Origin: Tetrahymena thermophila SB210
Taxonomy: Eukaryota; Ciliophora; Oligohymenophorea; Hymenostomatida; Tetrahymenidae
DNA: 64,000 nt
Assembly: GCF_000189635.1 (NCBI RefSeq)
Contig: NW_002476534.1
Coordinates: 248,001 to 312,000 of the forward strand
Direction: 5' to 3'
Shown: positions 1 through 11,768 of the stretch, in pieces
Numbering within the stretch: position 1 is the stretch's first letter
Layout of the letters: each line of letters opens with the position of its first letter
Notes under the pieces: model-generated
Database searches by the model: none
Seen by the model: only the letters and a program-made list of their open reading frames with translations
What the model was told of the DNA's origin: nothing
Translations under genes and position numbers: made by a program

Positions 1-292
1 TGATTAGATTATACTTTTGTTAGATAAAAATAAAATAATTTTAATTTAATTTCATATTGAATAATAAAAAAACATAAATCCTACAAAATTTAAATGATAA
101 AATTGATTTTTTTTACATTAATTTTTCAAAAATATCTTTATTTTTAAATTAAACCATATAACTTTTTTGAATTTATTAGTTGAATAAAAATTATTGATTT
201 ATTTATTTATCTATAAATTCAAAGATAATTAATTTTTAACGTAATATTTAAAGTTAGTTATAAATATAAAATAGTCAGTAAGAATTTTGCAA
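1..292. other. A+T-rich 5' flank
   Basis: No gene is visible. The stretch is A+T-rich upstream DNA of the coiled-coil gene that starts at 293. Confidence 0.6.
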
Positions 293-1498
293 ATGAAAAA
301 CAATTATTAGACATAAACTATAAGTAATTTAAATAAATCAAATAATTTTGGGAATCAAGTAACATTTTAGTAAAGTGCTCTAGGAAACACTTCAATTAGT
401 GGTGGTCCAGCTAAACTCTAAGAAAAAGGGATGAAGAGTAAAATTGAAAAGCTATCAGATCAAATTTAAGAATTAAGAAAGAATTTAAATAGCGAGGATT
501 AACTTTTAGAAAATATGGACAAATTAAATTAAAAAAATCATACTGTTCTCTCTTCTTAGATAAATGCTTTGAGGAAGGCTTTTAATATGCTAGCTGATGT
601 GGTCATGGAAGAAATAGAAACTGTAAAAGTCGATATGTTTTAGGAACTGCAAGATCAAAATATGGTTTTGGAAGATAGAGTTAAACAGCTAGAAAATAGA
701 ATTGTTCAGACTGAGTAAGAATAAAATGATAAATTGAATTACTAGCAAGTAGAACAAATTGTCGAAATGAAATTCAGGAGTTACGAAAAAGAGTAACAAT
801 AATAAACACAATATTTTGAATAGCTTGCTGTGCAGCTGAAAGATGAAAATAATCTTTTTTTAGAAAAGCTTAAAGTAATCATTAGTAATAATTCAAATAG
901 GATTGATATATTAGCAAAAGAAAGACAAAATATGCAATAACAAATAAACGAATTAAAGGTTAACACAGTAGATTTTTAAGAAAAAGTAGCCTTGTAAGAA
1001 GATGTTAAATTTTAGTTGACAGAAAATAATAAAAAATTTATTGACTTTTAAAAGGAATTTGTTGCCTTTAAGAATGATTTGTAAAACGAATTACAAAGTA
1101 TTGTGTCAAAGCAAAGCGAGATATTTAGTCAAAAGTAAATGCAAAACCACCTTGAAAATGATAGAATATTTTAATAGTTAATAGAAAGAAATAAAGATAT
1201 CGAAATACAAATAGAAAAAAATGCCTTTGAGAATGAAAAATTGCAATCAGAAATGTAAGATGGGTTCAAAGAATTAGCTATGATATATAAAGATTCTGCT
1301 AAATAAATCATTAACGATTTTGAAAGATCAATTAAAGAAATTCATACTGACAATAAGTTTTGTTTGAAAAAGCTTAACCAGGTTGAGGATTTCTTAAACT
1401 AAACAAGAGATGAAGTATTTTAAATTATTAATTAGCAAGAAGTATCAGTTACCAAAAAATTTGATATCTTAACAAGATCTTTTATGAAAATAAAATGA
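293..1498 (+). CDS. coiled-coil protein, unrecognised
   Basis: Single-exon ciliate-code ORF of 401 residues ending at TGA 1496-1498. I chose the ATG at 293 because it is the first in-frame ATG after the A+T-rich flank; a second in-frame ATG at 431 would give a shorter form. The first ~45 residues are Ser/Asn-rich and hold a GGPAKLQEKG stretch. Almost all the rest is heptad-like Glu/Lys/Gln/Asn-rich coiled coil with hydrophobic residues every three to four positions. There is no signal peptide, membrane segment or catalytic motif. A short disordered head before a continuous coiled rod is the layout of striated-fibre assemblins and other ciliate cytoskeletal filament proteins. That is only an architectural resemblance, so I leave the function open. 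Confidence 0.8.
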
Positions 1499-2952
1499 GT
1501 GTAAACAAACAATAAATATTAATTAAAATTACTATATTAAAATAATTGCTTAATTTCTTCTGTTCAGTTTTAAAAAAATATATTTATTAAAATATATTAA
1601 TTAATTTTGTGCTCATTATATAGATTAAGTAGATAATATAATTTTTTATAATCATCAATTAAATTAATCTTTTTTCATCTTTCAATTTATTCTTAAATTG
1701 GATAATAAAGATTGAAAAGCTAATATTCAAATAAAATTAGTTTAAGAATTCATTAAAATTATAATTAATATACTCATCATAGAAAACATAAATTCAAAAA
1801 CAATCATTTAATAATAATAATGTATCTATGTATTTACTCTTGGATACTGCCTTTTTCAAGGTTATACACTGATATTTTAGATATTATGGTAAAAGTTGTG
1901 TAAAAATTATGAGAGGGAGGAGAGAGAGACTCTTAGTTAATGAGAATCAATAATATAATTATTTGTTATTATTTTTAATTATAATTATTTTTTTATTAAA
2001 TAAATAAAGCCTTTTTTAATATTTATTTTAAAAATATACTAACTTATTTTTTTAGTAAGAAAATGAACTATTTATCAAATAAAAAAGATTTGATTTATAT
2101 GCCAAAGGTGGATAAAATAGATGCAACAAAACTTTTCAATATCATTAAAAATATTTTTAGTTATTTTTCTTAATTATTCTTTTTTTTAAAACTATACGAA
2201 TCTTTTTTGATATTAAATTGAGCAAATCATACTAATTCATTCATTTTATTTTTTTAGTAAAAATATTTTCTAATTATTTATTATCATAGAAATGTTAAAT
2301 TTATGAACTCATTTTCGATAATAAAGATTAAAATAGATTACTTTTAATTTTAAATTATAATCCCTCTTAATATAAAATTAATGAATCAAGTTTTTTGGGA
2401 TTTATTAATGCAAAGCATATGACGTAATTTTATACTGATTATGAGAATCATTCATTAAAAATGAAAGATTTAATTTACAGCTCATAATGTTTTTTTATTA
2501 AATTAGTAAATCAAATTATTTAGAATTAATTTTAGCTAATCATTACATGTTATTGTAGTTATTCTATTAATTTTTAATCAATAAAGTTAATAAACTTATC
2601 ATTTCATAGCTGGTTTAATTATATATAATTATTTATTTTTATAAAATATTTATTTAAATTTTAGGTTTATTTAAAATGATTAATTTTAGAAAATATTTGA
2701 TTTTTAAAAATGATTTTTATATTTACATTTTAAGGTGGGAAGAGAAAGAGACTTTTCTAAATTAGTATTGCAATATGTAAATGAAAAGATTTAATAAAAC
2801 AATAAACAAAATCTTTTTTAACCATAAATTATCTCTATTTTTTTAGAATAAAGATTAACTTAACAATTAATTAACTTTATTATTTATCAAAATTAACTAA
2901 AAAAGCTAATTAATATTAGATTATAAGCTATACAATAAATCTAATCTGTTAA
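1499..2952. other. intergenic, A+T-rich, with two similar purine tracts
   Basis: No convincing gene. Two G/A-rich tracts, near 1911-1942 and near 2733-2756, resemble each other (GGGA..AGAGA.AGAGACT) in otherwise G-poor DNA. Short ciliate-code ORFs occur here, for example 2063-2223, but lack coding character. Confidence 0.5.
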
Positions 2953-4224
2953 ATGGATATAGAATAAAGTAATATAAATACTTTAATTGAATTATAAAGC
3001 ACAAATATTAAATCTTCAAATTAAATAATTTGCTCATAAACACAGCTTGTAGATGATAAAGTTAGGTGCTTGTCAACTAAAGAAGTTGAAAGAAATAAAT
3101 AATAAAAAAAGAAGAATTTTTAAAAGAAAGTAGAGTTTTAATTGATTAATATCTAAAACTTATTACTACCAAATGAAAAATATATTTTACATACTTACGG
3201 AGATTTAATATTGGATTTATAGTAAAGAAAAAATGAAATGATATTTTCTGCATGGAATTTTTACAAGAAATGGCCAAGGACAGAAATTTGTAAAAATTCA
3301 AAGGTTCTCGCTATACATTTAGAGAATAGATATTTTATAGATGAAGAATAAAATAAAAAGTAAATTTAATAATTTAAATCTTTTCCAGATTAAAATGTCT
3401 ATCATGTTATGCAAGCAATTGAATAGTATTTTGAAATAAGCAAAGCTTTGATTTCCTACTTATACAGTTACTTTCTCTTAATGAAATAAAAACCTGTATT
3501 GGTTGATTAATTCTATACGCGAAGAAATTTATTTGACAAATAAATGGATTAAATATATTAAAATTTCAATGACTAGGGCTTAATTTATTTCTCTACTCAT
3601 TCAGGTCCTGATATGGAGACAAACGATTTCCAATTTTACAAAACTATTTATAGTGAATCTCTTGGGTTTATATTAGGCAAGGAGCTCTCTGAATTGGAAG
3701 AAATTTTTAGAAGAACTGGTGTTTATGATTTTTTTGACTTTGAATCTTCTTTGGAAATGGTAAAATTATTGGTTGAATTTAAAATATCGCTATTCGATGA
3801 AATATCAAGATAGAGAGGAAATATAACATATAAAATGAATCAAAATCTAAATTTTAAAAAACAATTCAAAATATATACCTATGATGATTTAGAGTTTTAC
3901 ACGAATGTAGAACTTAAAGTTTTTAAAATGAGCGATTTCATTGATGATAGTAAACACTTTTTAGATTTCTATAGTAGTGTTATAATATTTGATGTATCAC
4001 CTAGTATGCTATAGTAGATTATTACATTACGATAATAAGGTATGTAGCTAAAAGAAGTAAGTGAAACTAAAGAAGAGTAAGCAGAATACCTGTATAACAT
4101 TGAATATATGGCTAAAGCAGAATTATTTAAAGAAAAATATATTGACAATTATAATAATAATAGTTTTTTGTAAACAGAGTAAAATGGCAGTAACAATAAA
4201 ATATGCAAGTATAGGTATATATGA
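2953..4224 (+). CDS. tandem paralog A, unrecognised protein
   Basis: Single-exon ciliate-code ORF of 423 residues (TGA 4222-4224). It is clearly homologous over its length to the next gene at 4597. Shared landmarks in order: an HTYGD motif near residue 80, a W-N-x-x-K-x-W-P-[RK]-T-E block near 101, an SESL..ILGK block in the middle, and a C-terminal domain from about residue 303. That last domain holds K-Q-F-K-I-Y-T-[YF]-D-D, F-Y-T-N, K-M-S-D-F-I and D-[VI]-S-P-S. A standard-code ORF at 3613-3813 is only a fragment of it. There are no membrane segments or signal peptide. The C-terminal half has a mixed alpha/beta look and could be a small sensor-type fold, but I do not recognise the family. 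Confidence 0.8.
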
Positions 4225-4596
4225 GCTCTATACAATATATATATATCTATCTATCTATTCCTTACTAAATAAATTTAATTATTATTTATTTTTTTAGCAT
4301 TGTTTAATAAAATTCTTAATTTAAAATTAAGAAAAAAACAAATTATTTAATTTGAAGGCTTTAAATTAAAATTGTTTTATTAAAAATATCTAATTTAAGA
4401 AGAAATAGAATAAATATAATGTTGAGCTGGATAAAAAGTATTTTTTAAAACCAGGAATCAAATATCATTTTCAAAATTTTGTTACAAAAATATCAGATTA
4501 TTTTTTATCTCTCATCAGAAAGTTCTATTTTTTAATTAAAAGTTATTAATTTTTGTTTTGAGTTGTGAGATAAATTTTTATGTAAAATAATCCAAA
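4225..4596. other. spacer between tandem paralogs
   Basis: A+T-rich spacer of 372 nt. It begins with a TATC/TATA microsatellite (about 4231-4262). No gene is seen. It is long enough for each paralog to have its own promoter. Confidence 0.5.
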
Positions 4597-5853
4597 ATGG
4601 ATGAATAAATTATTTTAGAATAGTAAGAATAAGAAGATTAAAATAATAAAAAATATCATGAAAGTACATAAGAAGGAAGCTCGCATGATAATGAGAGCTA
4701 AAAAATTAAAGAAGATAAATGCAATTTGATAACAAAAGTTGTGAAAAAAAGAAAAATCTTAAAGATAGTAGAATTTTCTTACTAAAACATTCATAATATT
4801 GGAATTTAATTCAACAATGTAATACTGCATACTTATGGAGACATAATAATTGATTTGTCTAAAATTAATAATGAGGACGATAGATTTTCTGTTTGGAATC
4901 TTTGTAAAACTTGGCCAAAGACAGAATTATGCAAAATTTCCAACACACTAAATATTTATTTGGAGAGCAAAAAAGTTACTAATGAAGATCAAAATAAACA
5001 ACTAATTCAGATATTAAAAGAATACCCTAACTAGAACATTCATTCTATCGTATTAGAAATGGAAAAGTATAACGAATTGAGTAAGCTTCTAGTTCAGTAT
5101 ATCAGCAATTACTTTTCTCTATTAAAATAAACTCCAAATTTTTTTAATCAGTTCTTTTAGAGAAGATAGTAGTTTGATTATTATATGGAGAAATATATAT
5201 ATTAAGAATATAATAACAAAGGTTTAATTTATTTTACAAGCCATATGGGACCAGATATAGTATCTAATGATTTTTAAATTTATAAAATTGTTTTTAGCGA
5301 ATCTCTTGCTTTGATTCTAGGTAAATCACTATAGGAATTGCAAGATCTAACTAGAAGAAATGGGGCTTATGAATTTTTAGAATTTGATTCTTACCTTGAA
5401 GTTATAAAAAGTAAAATCAATAGCATATTTTAACTATTCTAAAATCAAAAAAATTCCTCAGAATTTTTTGAAGATATTGAAAAAAATATGCAATTTACCA
5501 AATAATTCAAAATTTATACATTTGATGATATCTAATTTTACACAAATGCTCAAATTAAACTTCATAAGATGAGTGATTTCATCAAAGATAATAACACTAT
5601 CATAGATTTTTATTGTGGAGTTCTAATATTAGATATATCTCCATCTACTCTTAGATAAATAATAACTTTAAGATAATAATTCTAGGAGAATTAAAATTTA
5701 GATTAATAATAAAACGAATGCCTACCAAATTACGAATACAACCTTGAATATGTTATGTAAGCAGAAATATTTGTTGAAAAATTTTTTCAGAAACAAGAAA
5801 ATTATTCAATATAAAATTAAAGCAATAAATAGTGTAGTTATAAATTCAAATGA
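4597..5853 (+). CDS. tandem paralog B, unrecognised protein
   Basis: Single-exon ciliate-code ORF of 418 residues (TGA 5851-5853). It is the second member of the tandem pair and the match to the 2953-4224 gene is collinear: HTYGD near residue 78, W-N-L-C-K-T-W-P-K-T-E near 100, SESLALILGK, then the C-terminal TFDD / FYTNAQ / HKMSDFI / LDISPST blocks. Both proteins end in a similar short tail (N-x-x-C-x-Y-[KR]-x). The N-terminal 40 residues, rich in Gln, Glu and Asn, are the least conserved part. An ATG at 4601 is out of frame. The function is unknown, as for its neighbour; the divergence suggests an old duplication with both copies intact. Confidence 0.8.
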
Positions 5854-7020
5854 ATCATAATAACCTAATCATCCATTAAAAAAATATTAGAAACATAAAA
5901 ATCCAACCAACAGAACAATTTTTATTAATTTTTACATTATTTAAATACTGTAATATCTATGGTGAGTGAAGAAGATGGGACTAATATAGTGAGGAGTTTT
6001 TCCAAATTCAAATGAAATATCACCATCCCTACCTACACAGTTGGTGATATTTTAATTACAGGATTAGCAATATATAAATTTAAAAGTTTAAATAAAATGA
6101 ATAAAATAAATTTTACTTTAATTAAGCTGATATATATTATGTATTTTACTTTCACAAAAGGTTGAGTATAAACCTGCTTGTTTGTTATTTATTCTTTTAT
6201 TTTAATTTATTATTTTTTTTACCCATTTAAATTTTTAAAATAATAAATGTAAACCAAATATTTTTATTAAAGAAAACAAAAAATAAAATATGAGCAGAAA
6301 GAAGTATGAAATGATGGAGTTCTATTTGTAAGTAGTCCTTCAATGGAATGCAAAAAAATTAAATTCTTAAAAGATTAGAAGAAATATTTATTTTAAGGTA
6401 TTTGCTTTGTATATAAATTAATGATGTAAAACAGTATTAATCTTTATACTTGTGGTGTTCTAATTAAAAATTAGAAATCATACAAACTCATTATTTCATA
6501 TAAATAATTATAAAAGAATTAATTAATATTCTTTTGTATCTTTTAAATATGAAGAAAATTATTCAATAGAAAAATGGAGATAGTTGAAGTCTTTATTTAA
6601 ATTTTAGATAGGAGCATAAATAACTATATTATATCTAAAATAATTATCAAGCTTTACTTTGCTTTGAATATAGAGAAAAATCTTTTCTAAAATATGTTTT
6701 TAATTTAGAATTTACCATTAATAATTACAGTATATTGATTACCTTTTACCATCAATCAAAACAAATTAACACCTTTAGCGTCATGAGTTATATTCATAAT
6801 TATATGATTTATTTTTATAAAAGAATATCTATAGTACGAATTTCTTTAAATTAGTGAAGCTTTTGATTAGAAAGATTTACATATATTGATTGTGTTTGAA
6901 TTGTAAAAGATTTTTTCTTCGAAAAGAAATCGTTTAAATTACAGCTTTGATACAAACTTATAAATTATATATTCAATTAATTAAATAATTAAATATTAGT
7001 AAAAGTTCTCAAAAAATAAA
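5854..7020. other. intergenic, with one structured island
   Basis: No confident gene in 1.17 kb. A less A+T-rich island at about 5940-6060 contains a strong hairpin, listed separately. A 45-codon ORF near 6290-6424 lacks support. Confidence 0.5.
6015..6052. other. hairpin with an alternative partner
   Basis: Perfect 11-bp inverted repeat: AAATATCACCA at 6015-6025 and TGGTGATATTT at 6042-6052, with a 16-nt loop. The middle TCACCAT (6020-6026) can also pair with an upstream ATGGTGA (5959-5965), so two exclusive stems are possible. This could be a small RNA or a UTR element, or chance; nothing else supports a class. Confidence 0.35.
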
Positions 7021-8439
7021 ATGAACAAAATTCTTTTAGGAGTCTCTGTCTTGCTTCTTTTGGGTTTGACCACTGTCTTTTTGGTTGAAAAACAAAACAA
7101 CGGTTTAAGAGCTGTAATTATTTCGATTATTATTGTTAATTCTAGTTTAGTATTTTAATTGTTTTCGATGATTTTATTTATGTTGGAGACATAAAAAATA
7201 AGGACTGAGTAGACTTTAAGAAATTTGTCTATATACTTATTATTAAACACTACATTAAGTTTTAAACATTTAATTAACTTCTAACTTTATAAATAATTAG
7301 GAAGTTGATGAATTCCAAGCTTGGATGCACAAGTACGGATTCAAGTTCGCTGACGAAGTTCAATTATAATACAGAAGATCTATCTTCTACTAAAACAAGG
7401 ATCTTGTTGAATAACTCAATTCCGAAAACAACGGTACCTTCCACACTTTGAATGCTTTCGCCATTTACACTAAGGACGAATTCAACCAATTATTCAAGGG
7501 TTACTAAAAGAGATAAAAGAGTCACTTAATCTACTCCTTGAAGGGTGATGTTGCTCCCTCTATTGATTGGAGATAAAAGGTAAAAACCTTAGAAATTATT
7601 TATTTTATTTTCCTATATCATTTTATTTTCTCTTCTTCACTGCTAATTATTTTTAAAATTAAAAGAATGCTGTTACCCCTGTCAAGAACTAAGGTCAATG
7701 CGGTTCATGCTGGGCTTTCTCCACTGTTGGTGGTCTTGAAGGTGCTTACGCCATCGCTACTGGTAAGAATTAACATTTATTAACTTTAAATAACATATTG
7801 TCTGACATAGTTATAATTTATATTTTGATTGATTTTATCTGGTATGAAGTACACATATTCAATAAAAGAATCTTTTTTTTATCAAGTTTAATACAATTAT
7901 ATTTAATTTCTAAACAAAAATTAAATAAATTAGGAAACTTGACTTCCTTCTCTGAATAACAAATTGTCGACTGCTCTAAGGCTAATGCTGGTTGCAATGG
8001 TGGTGATTTACCTCCTGCTTACAAATACGTCGTCTAAAACGGTATTGAAACTGAAGCTGACTATCCTTACAAGGGTGTTAACTAAAAGTGTGCATATGAT
8101 GCTTCTAAGGTTGTCTTCAAACCCAAGAGCTTCGTTTAGGTTACTCCTAACAGCCCCGACTAATTGGCTATTGCTCTTAACAAGGAACCCGTTCCAATTT
8201 GTATCGAAGCTGACCAAAAGGCTTTCTAATTCTACACCTCTGGTATCATTTCCAGTGGTTGCGGTACTAATTTGGATCACTGCGTCCTCGCTGTTGGTTA
8301 TGATGCTGACTCTTGGATTGTCAAGAACTCTTGGGGTGCCAGTTGGGGTGAAAACGGTTACGTTAGAATTGCTAGAACCACCGCTAAGGGTCCTGGTGTC
8401 TGCGGTATCTACGAAGAACCCGTTTATCCTATCTACTGA
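7021..8439 (+). CDS. papain-family cysteine protease (cathepsin L-like)
   Basis: Secreted or lysosomal/phagosomal thiol endopeptidase made as a preproenzyme of 324 residues. Exons: 7021-7113, 7301-7579, 7666-7762, 7934-8439; phases agree. Residues 1-~22 are a hydrophobic signal peptide. The propeptide (~32-115) has the I29-like W-M-x-K-Y...Y-R-R pattern. The mature enzyme begins near residue 118 (IDWR). The catalytic set is complete: oxyanion Gln133, Cys139 in CGSCWAF, His272 in LDHC, Asn288 in KNSWG; the GCNGG motif is present. The codons are unusually G+C rich for this window (AAG, GGT, GCC), which usually marks strong expression. A standard-code ORF at 7964-8482 is a shifted shadow of exon 4. 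I infer a digestive role in the endolysosomal system. Confidence 0.95.
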
Positions 8440-9344
8440 AAACAATAATTCACTCAATAACAAAATAAATATAACTATATAAAATTGTGATTTTCATATT
8501 TTATAAGAAATATTTTAATCTACTTCAACTGAAACACCAAATTAATAATCCATTTTTATTTTATCTAAATCTTTGTTAAATTTATTGTTTAAACAATCAT
8601 AAAAACCATGAATTATTTCTGCCCACCTTGATTTACTTACACCTTTTTAGTTAAGATTTAAATCTAAATAAATTAATGTAATTTATTTGCAAAGTAGCTA
8701 ATCAATAAAATCTGAAGAGATGAATGAAATTCTAACTCGACAAATTTATTAAAAAAATACCAAAAAAATAATTTTATTTCCTCTTTTAATTGCTAAAAAA
8801 ATTGAATAAAATTCTAAATTTAAATAGTCGAAATTGGGTTATTAAACTTTTCTTTGTAGAAAAATATATAATTTAAATAAATTATCATCCATTTAATTTC
8901 AACTTATTTCTTGATAATTAATTTTTGTTTTGTAAATATTTTATTTCTTTTGAAGAGAAAAATACCTGCCTTAATTTACTTTAAAGCTTATTAATTAATT
9001 AAATAATTATAATTTATTTGTTAAGAGCTGATTAAATAAATAAAATATTAAGATATGAAATTCTAATTTAATGAATTTATTCAAAAAAAACAAAAACAAA
9101 AATATTTTTAATAACTTTTAATTATTAAACATCATTAATTAAATTTATAAATTTAAACTGTAAAAATTGGATAATGATATTTGATTCAATTATTTAATTA
9201 TTTCTTGATAAGCTTTTTGAAAAAACTTATTCATTTATTAAAAATATTTTATTTGTTTTGAAGAGAAAAATATCAGAATAAATTATAGAAATATGTGAAT
9301 AATTAATTAATTAATATTTTTTAGATTTTTTATTTATAAACTTA
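8440..9344. other. intergenic between convergent genes
   Basis: A+T-rich 3' flanks of the protease (+) and the TMEM63-like gene (-). No gene is seen. It holds a diverged direct repeat, listed separately. Confidence 0.5.
8724..9272. repeat. diverged direct duplication, two units of about 220-240 bp
   Basis: Unit 1 (~8724-8964) and unit 2 (~9056-9272) share ordered blocks: GAAATTCTAA near the start, an oligo-A stretch, TTTCTTGATAA, and a closing TTTTGAAGAGAAAAATA. The units are separated by about 90 nt and are clearly degenerate. They are non-coding and lie in a 3' flank. Confidence 0.5.
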
Positions 9345-11768
9345 TCAACTACTGGTTTCTATGTTTATGGATTAGTGCTTCATAGCAAGTTCTTCTTTAG
9401 CTATATCTTATTTAGTTGAACTTAAAATATCTAGCAATCCAAGTTATGAAGGCTATACATAAAAAACTTAGATTAATGTTTCCTTTTTTTAAGCACTTTG
9501 CTCCTTATCTATTAATTTGTTAATGTATTTTTATATAGATCTAGATTTCAAAACAGGATTATGTCTATCGTAGTCTGAAGAAAAGTGACCCTATGATTTT
9601 GCTTCTTTATAGGGTAACTCTTCAATGTAGTTACTCTCAGCCTAAAGTTTTGAATCTATGTATTCGTTTATTGGTGCAAAATAAAACACTCCGCTTAGGA
9701 CTACCATTAATATTGTGCACACATGAGTTTCAGAGTAGAGAACTATTTCAAAAGCTAAGCAACCTAACGAGTAAAAAACTATGATGATTTCAAAATAGAA
9801 ATCAACCATTTCTTCAGGTAATTCTGTTCCAAGAGGAACAGGAACACTTTATCTTCTTAACAATTTGTATTTATTAACGAAGAATTAAAGAGATAAAGAA
9901 ATAATGCAGAAAGGAAGAGAAATAGGTATGATCCAAGCATAAAAAGCTGAGAATAGTAAAGCATTTGCAGCAGCTGCAAAACATGCAGCAGGGTTGAACT
10001 ATGGTAGCTCAAACAAAGAATGGACAAATTGTTGTGATACCATTTTCTTCTTCTTATCGCTTAGCTTCAAAAAGATTTTTTGTTCAATCTACTTTACAAT
10101 ATTTTCTGGACTTACAAAAGCTATAACAGCAGGCAGTAGTGCGTTTGTAACAGCAATAGAGGTTACACTACTTACTAAGCCACCATTAATCCATATCTAA
10201 CGACCATTCAAGATGATCATTACGAAAAAGGAAACAATAGTTGTATTAATAAATTATGCAATACCAGATTTTTTAGCAACACTAATAATTGTATCTGTTT
10301 TAAAATTGTATGCTTCGAAGCTAGAAAAGTATTAAATAAGGGTCTGTAAAATTAAGTTAACCAAAACTGTTAAGATTGATGAAATTGTTGATACAATAGT
10401 CAATTTAACTTAATCATTTGTTTCGCTTCTTGTTCTGCCTTATTCATCACCGATTTCAAGAATTGCCCAAAAAGAAAGTGCCAAGAAGCAGAGAGTCAAA
10501 ATAAATGTAAAAGTTCTCCTTTTGAACTTAGTCTGAGCATCAAATTCAATATTTTCCCAGTTGGTATCGCCAGGCTCTTTAGCTTACTCTACATGAATTT
10601 AGAATCCATCAAATAATTTTGTCTCATCTACCTTTTCAAGCTTCAGAATTTGTTTCCAGTAATTATAATCAAAATGATCAACTACCTTTACTTTTTATTC
10701 TTCTTTCTCAAAGCTGACAAATGCAGCTCCACAGAAAGTATCACTAATTCCATCTTCATCGAAGCATTGCTTCTCGTACAGCTTAATTTCTTTTAAAAAT
10801 TATTTTCTTTCTTATTCTGATTTTGCTTAAAGCATTCTTTAATTCAATTCTTAGAATTTTTTTAATTTGAATGCTTACACTACTTTCTCTACTTTAATGC
10901 CTGGAACTTAGCTCTATAAAAAATTAATTATATCTTAGCGCGTTTTGTTAAGAGGAATCTTATTAATAAAAACAGTGTAATCAGAAACAGAGATGTCAGA
11001 TTTGTCTATCTCTTTTTCGAATTTAATCTACCTAACCCTAAAAGCTGTGCTAAATATCATCATCACTATGCAAGTAATTAAGTTCAAGATAGCATTACCA
11101 AAATCTGGATCGTTTCTGTCTCTATTTGATCCTGCTGTGGTTTCAAAAACGCTATCTTAGCAAATCTTAGTCAAGTTATTTGGGAACTATTTTGAAAGTT
11201 TATTACAGTAATCACCTTAGCTATTTGCAATCAAATTATAAATTCCAGATATAAGGAAAATAATCGATATAAAAGCTATAGAGTATCTCATAAACTAAAA
11301 GTACATAGGATAAGTAGGACCCAAGTATGATAAATCTTGGTAAGTACTTTTCCAAATAGGAATTAATTCGCTATCTGGTTATATAACATTGGAGCAGCAA
11401 GGGCAAATGTCATTAGGATTAACATTCAATGAATCAGACATTGTCGACCTATCTATAGATTCTCTAAAGACTCTGTTTGCTTTAGCATGTCTTAAAGCAA
11501 TTTCCATAGAAAAAAATGGTAAAATTGGATTAAAAAACTCACCGCGATCTGTTTCTGATCCTTTTTTTTCTTAAATATTATCATAATAACCTCTTTTAGA
11601 TTCAATATCATTCAACTATGCGTTTGACTCATGATATTTATTATCACCTTGCTATGCCTCATTTTGCTATTGAGAGGTAGTCTATGAGTGATTAGGATCT
11701 TCGTATTCATATTTCGAATCATCCTACTGAGACTCTTAGTTATTTAGCAATTTCTCTTAATTCATCAT
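9345..11768 (-). CDS. OSCA/TMEM63-like multi-pass membrane protein
   Basis: Single-exon ciliate-code ORF of 807 residues (start codon at 11766-11768, TGA at 9345-9347). Acidic, Gln-rich N-terminus (~1-90), then a CPCC motif near 121-124 and hydrophobic segments near 157-177 and 228-245. Next is a cytosolic region with an RRM-like start (DYTVFINKIP, ~261) and an AAFVSFE strand (~349), then W-E-N-I before a block of at least six more membrane helices (~405-706). The order (two helices, an RRM-like cytosolic domain with G-x-A-F-V-[ST]-F, an xWENL-like motif, then the pore block) is that of OSCA/TMEM63 mechanosensitive cation channels. I infer this family from architecture and motifs. A related ciliate-specific family cannot be excluded. 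Confidence 0.7.

Noticed and set aside
6290-6424. Short ORF starting MSRKKYEMMEF
   Set aside because: Only about 45 codons, no good splice continuation, and no similarity to neighbours.
8008-8463. Minus-strand ORF opposite the cysteine protease
   Set aside because: It is a shadow of the biased codons of protease exon 4; no family match.
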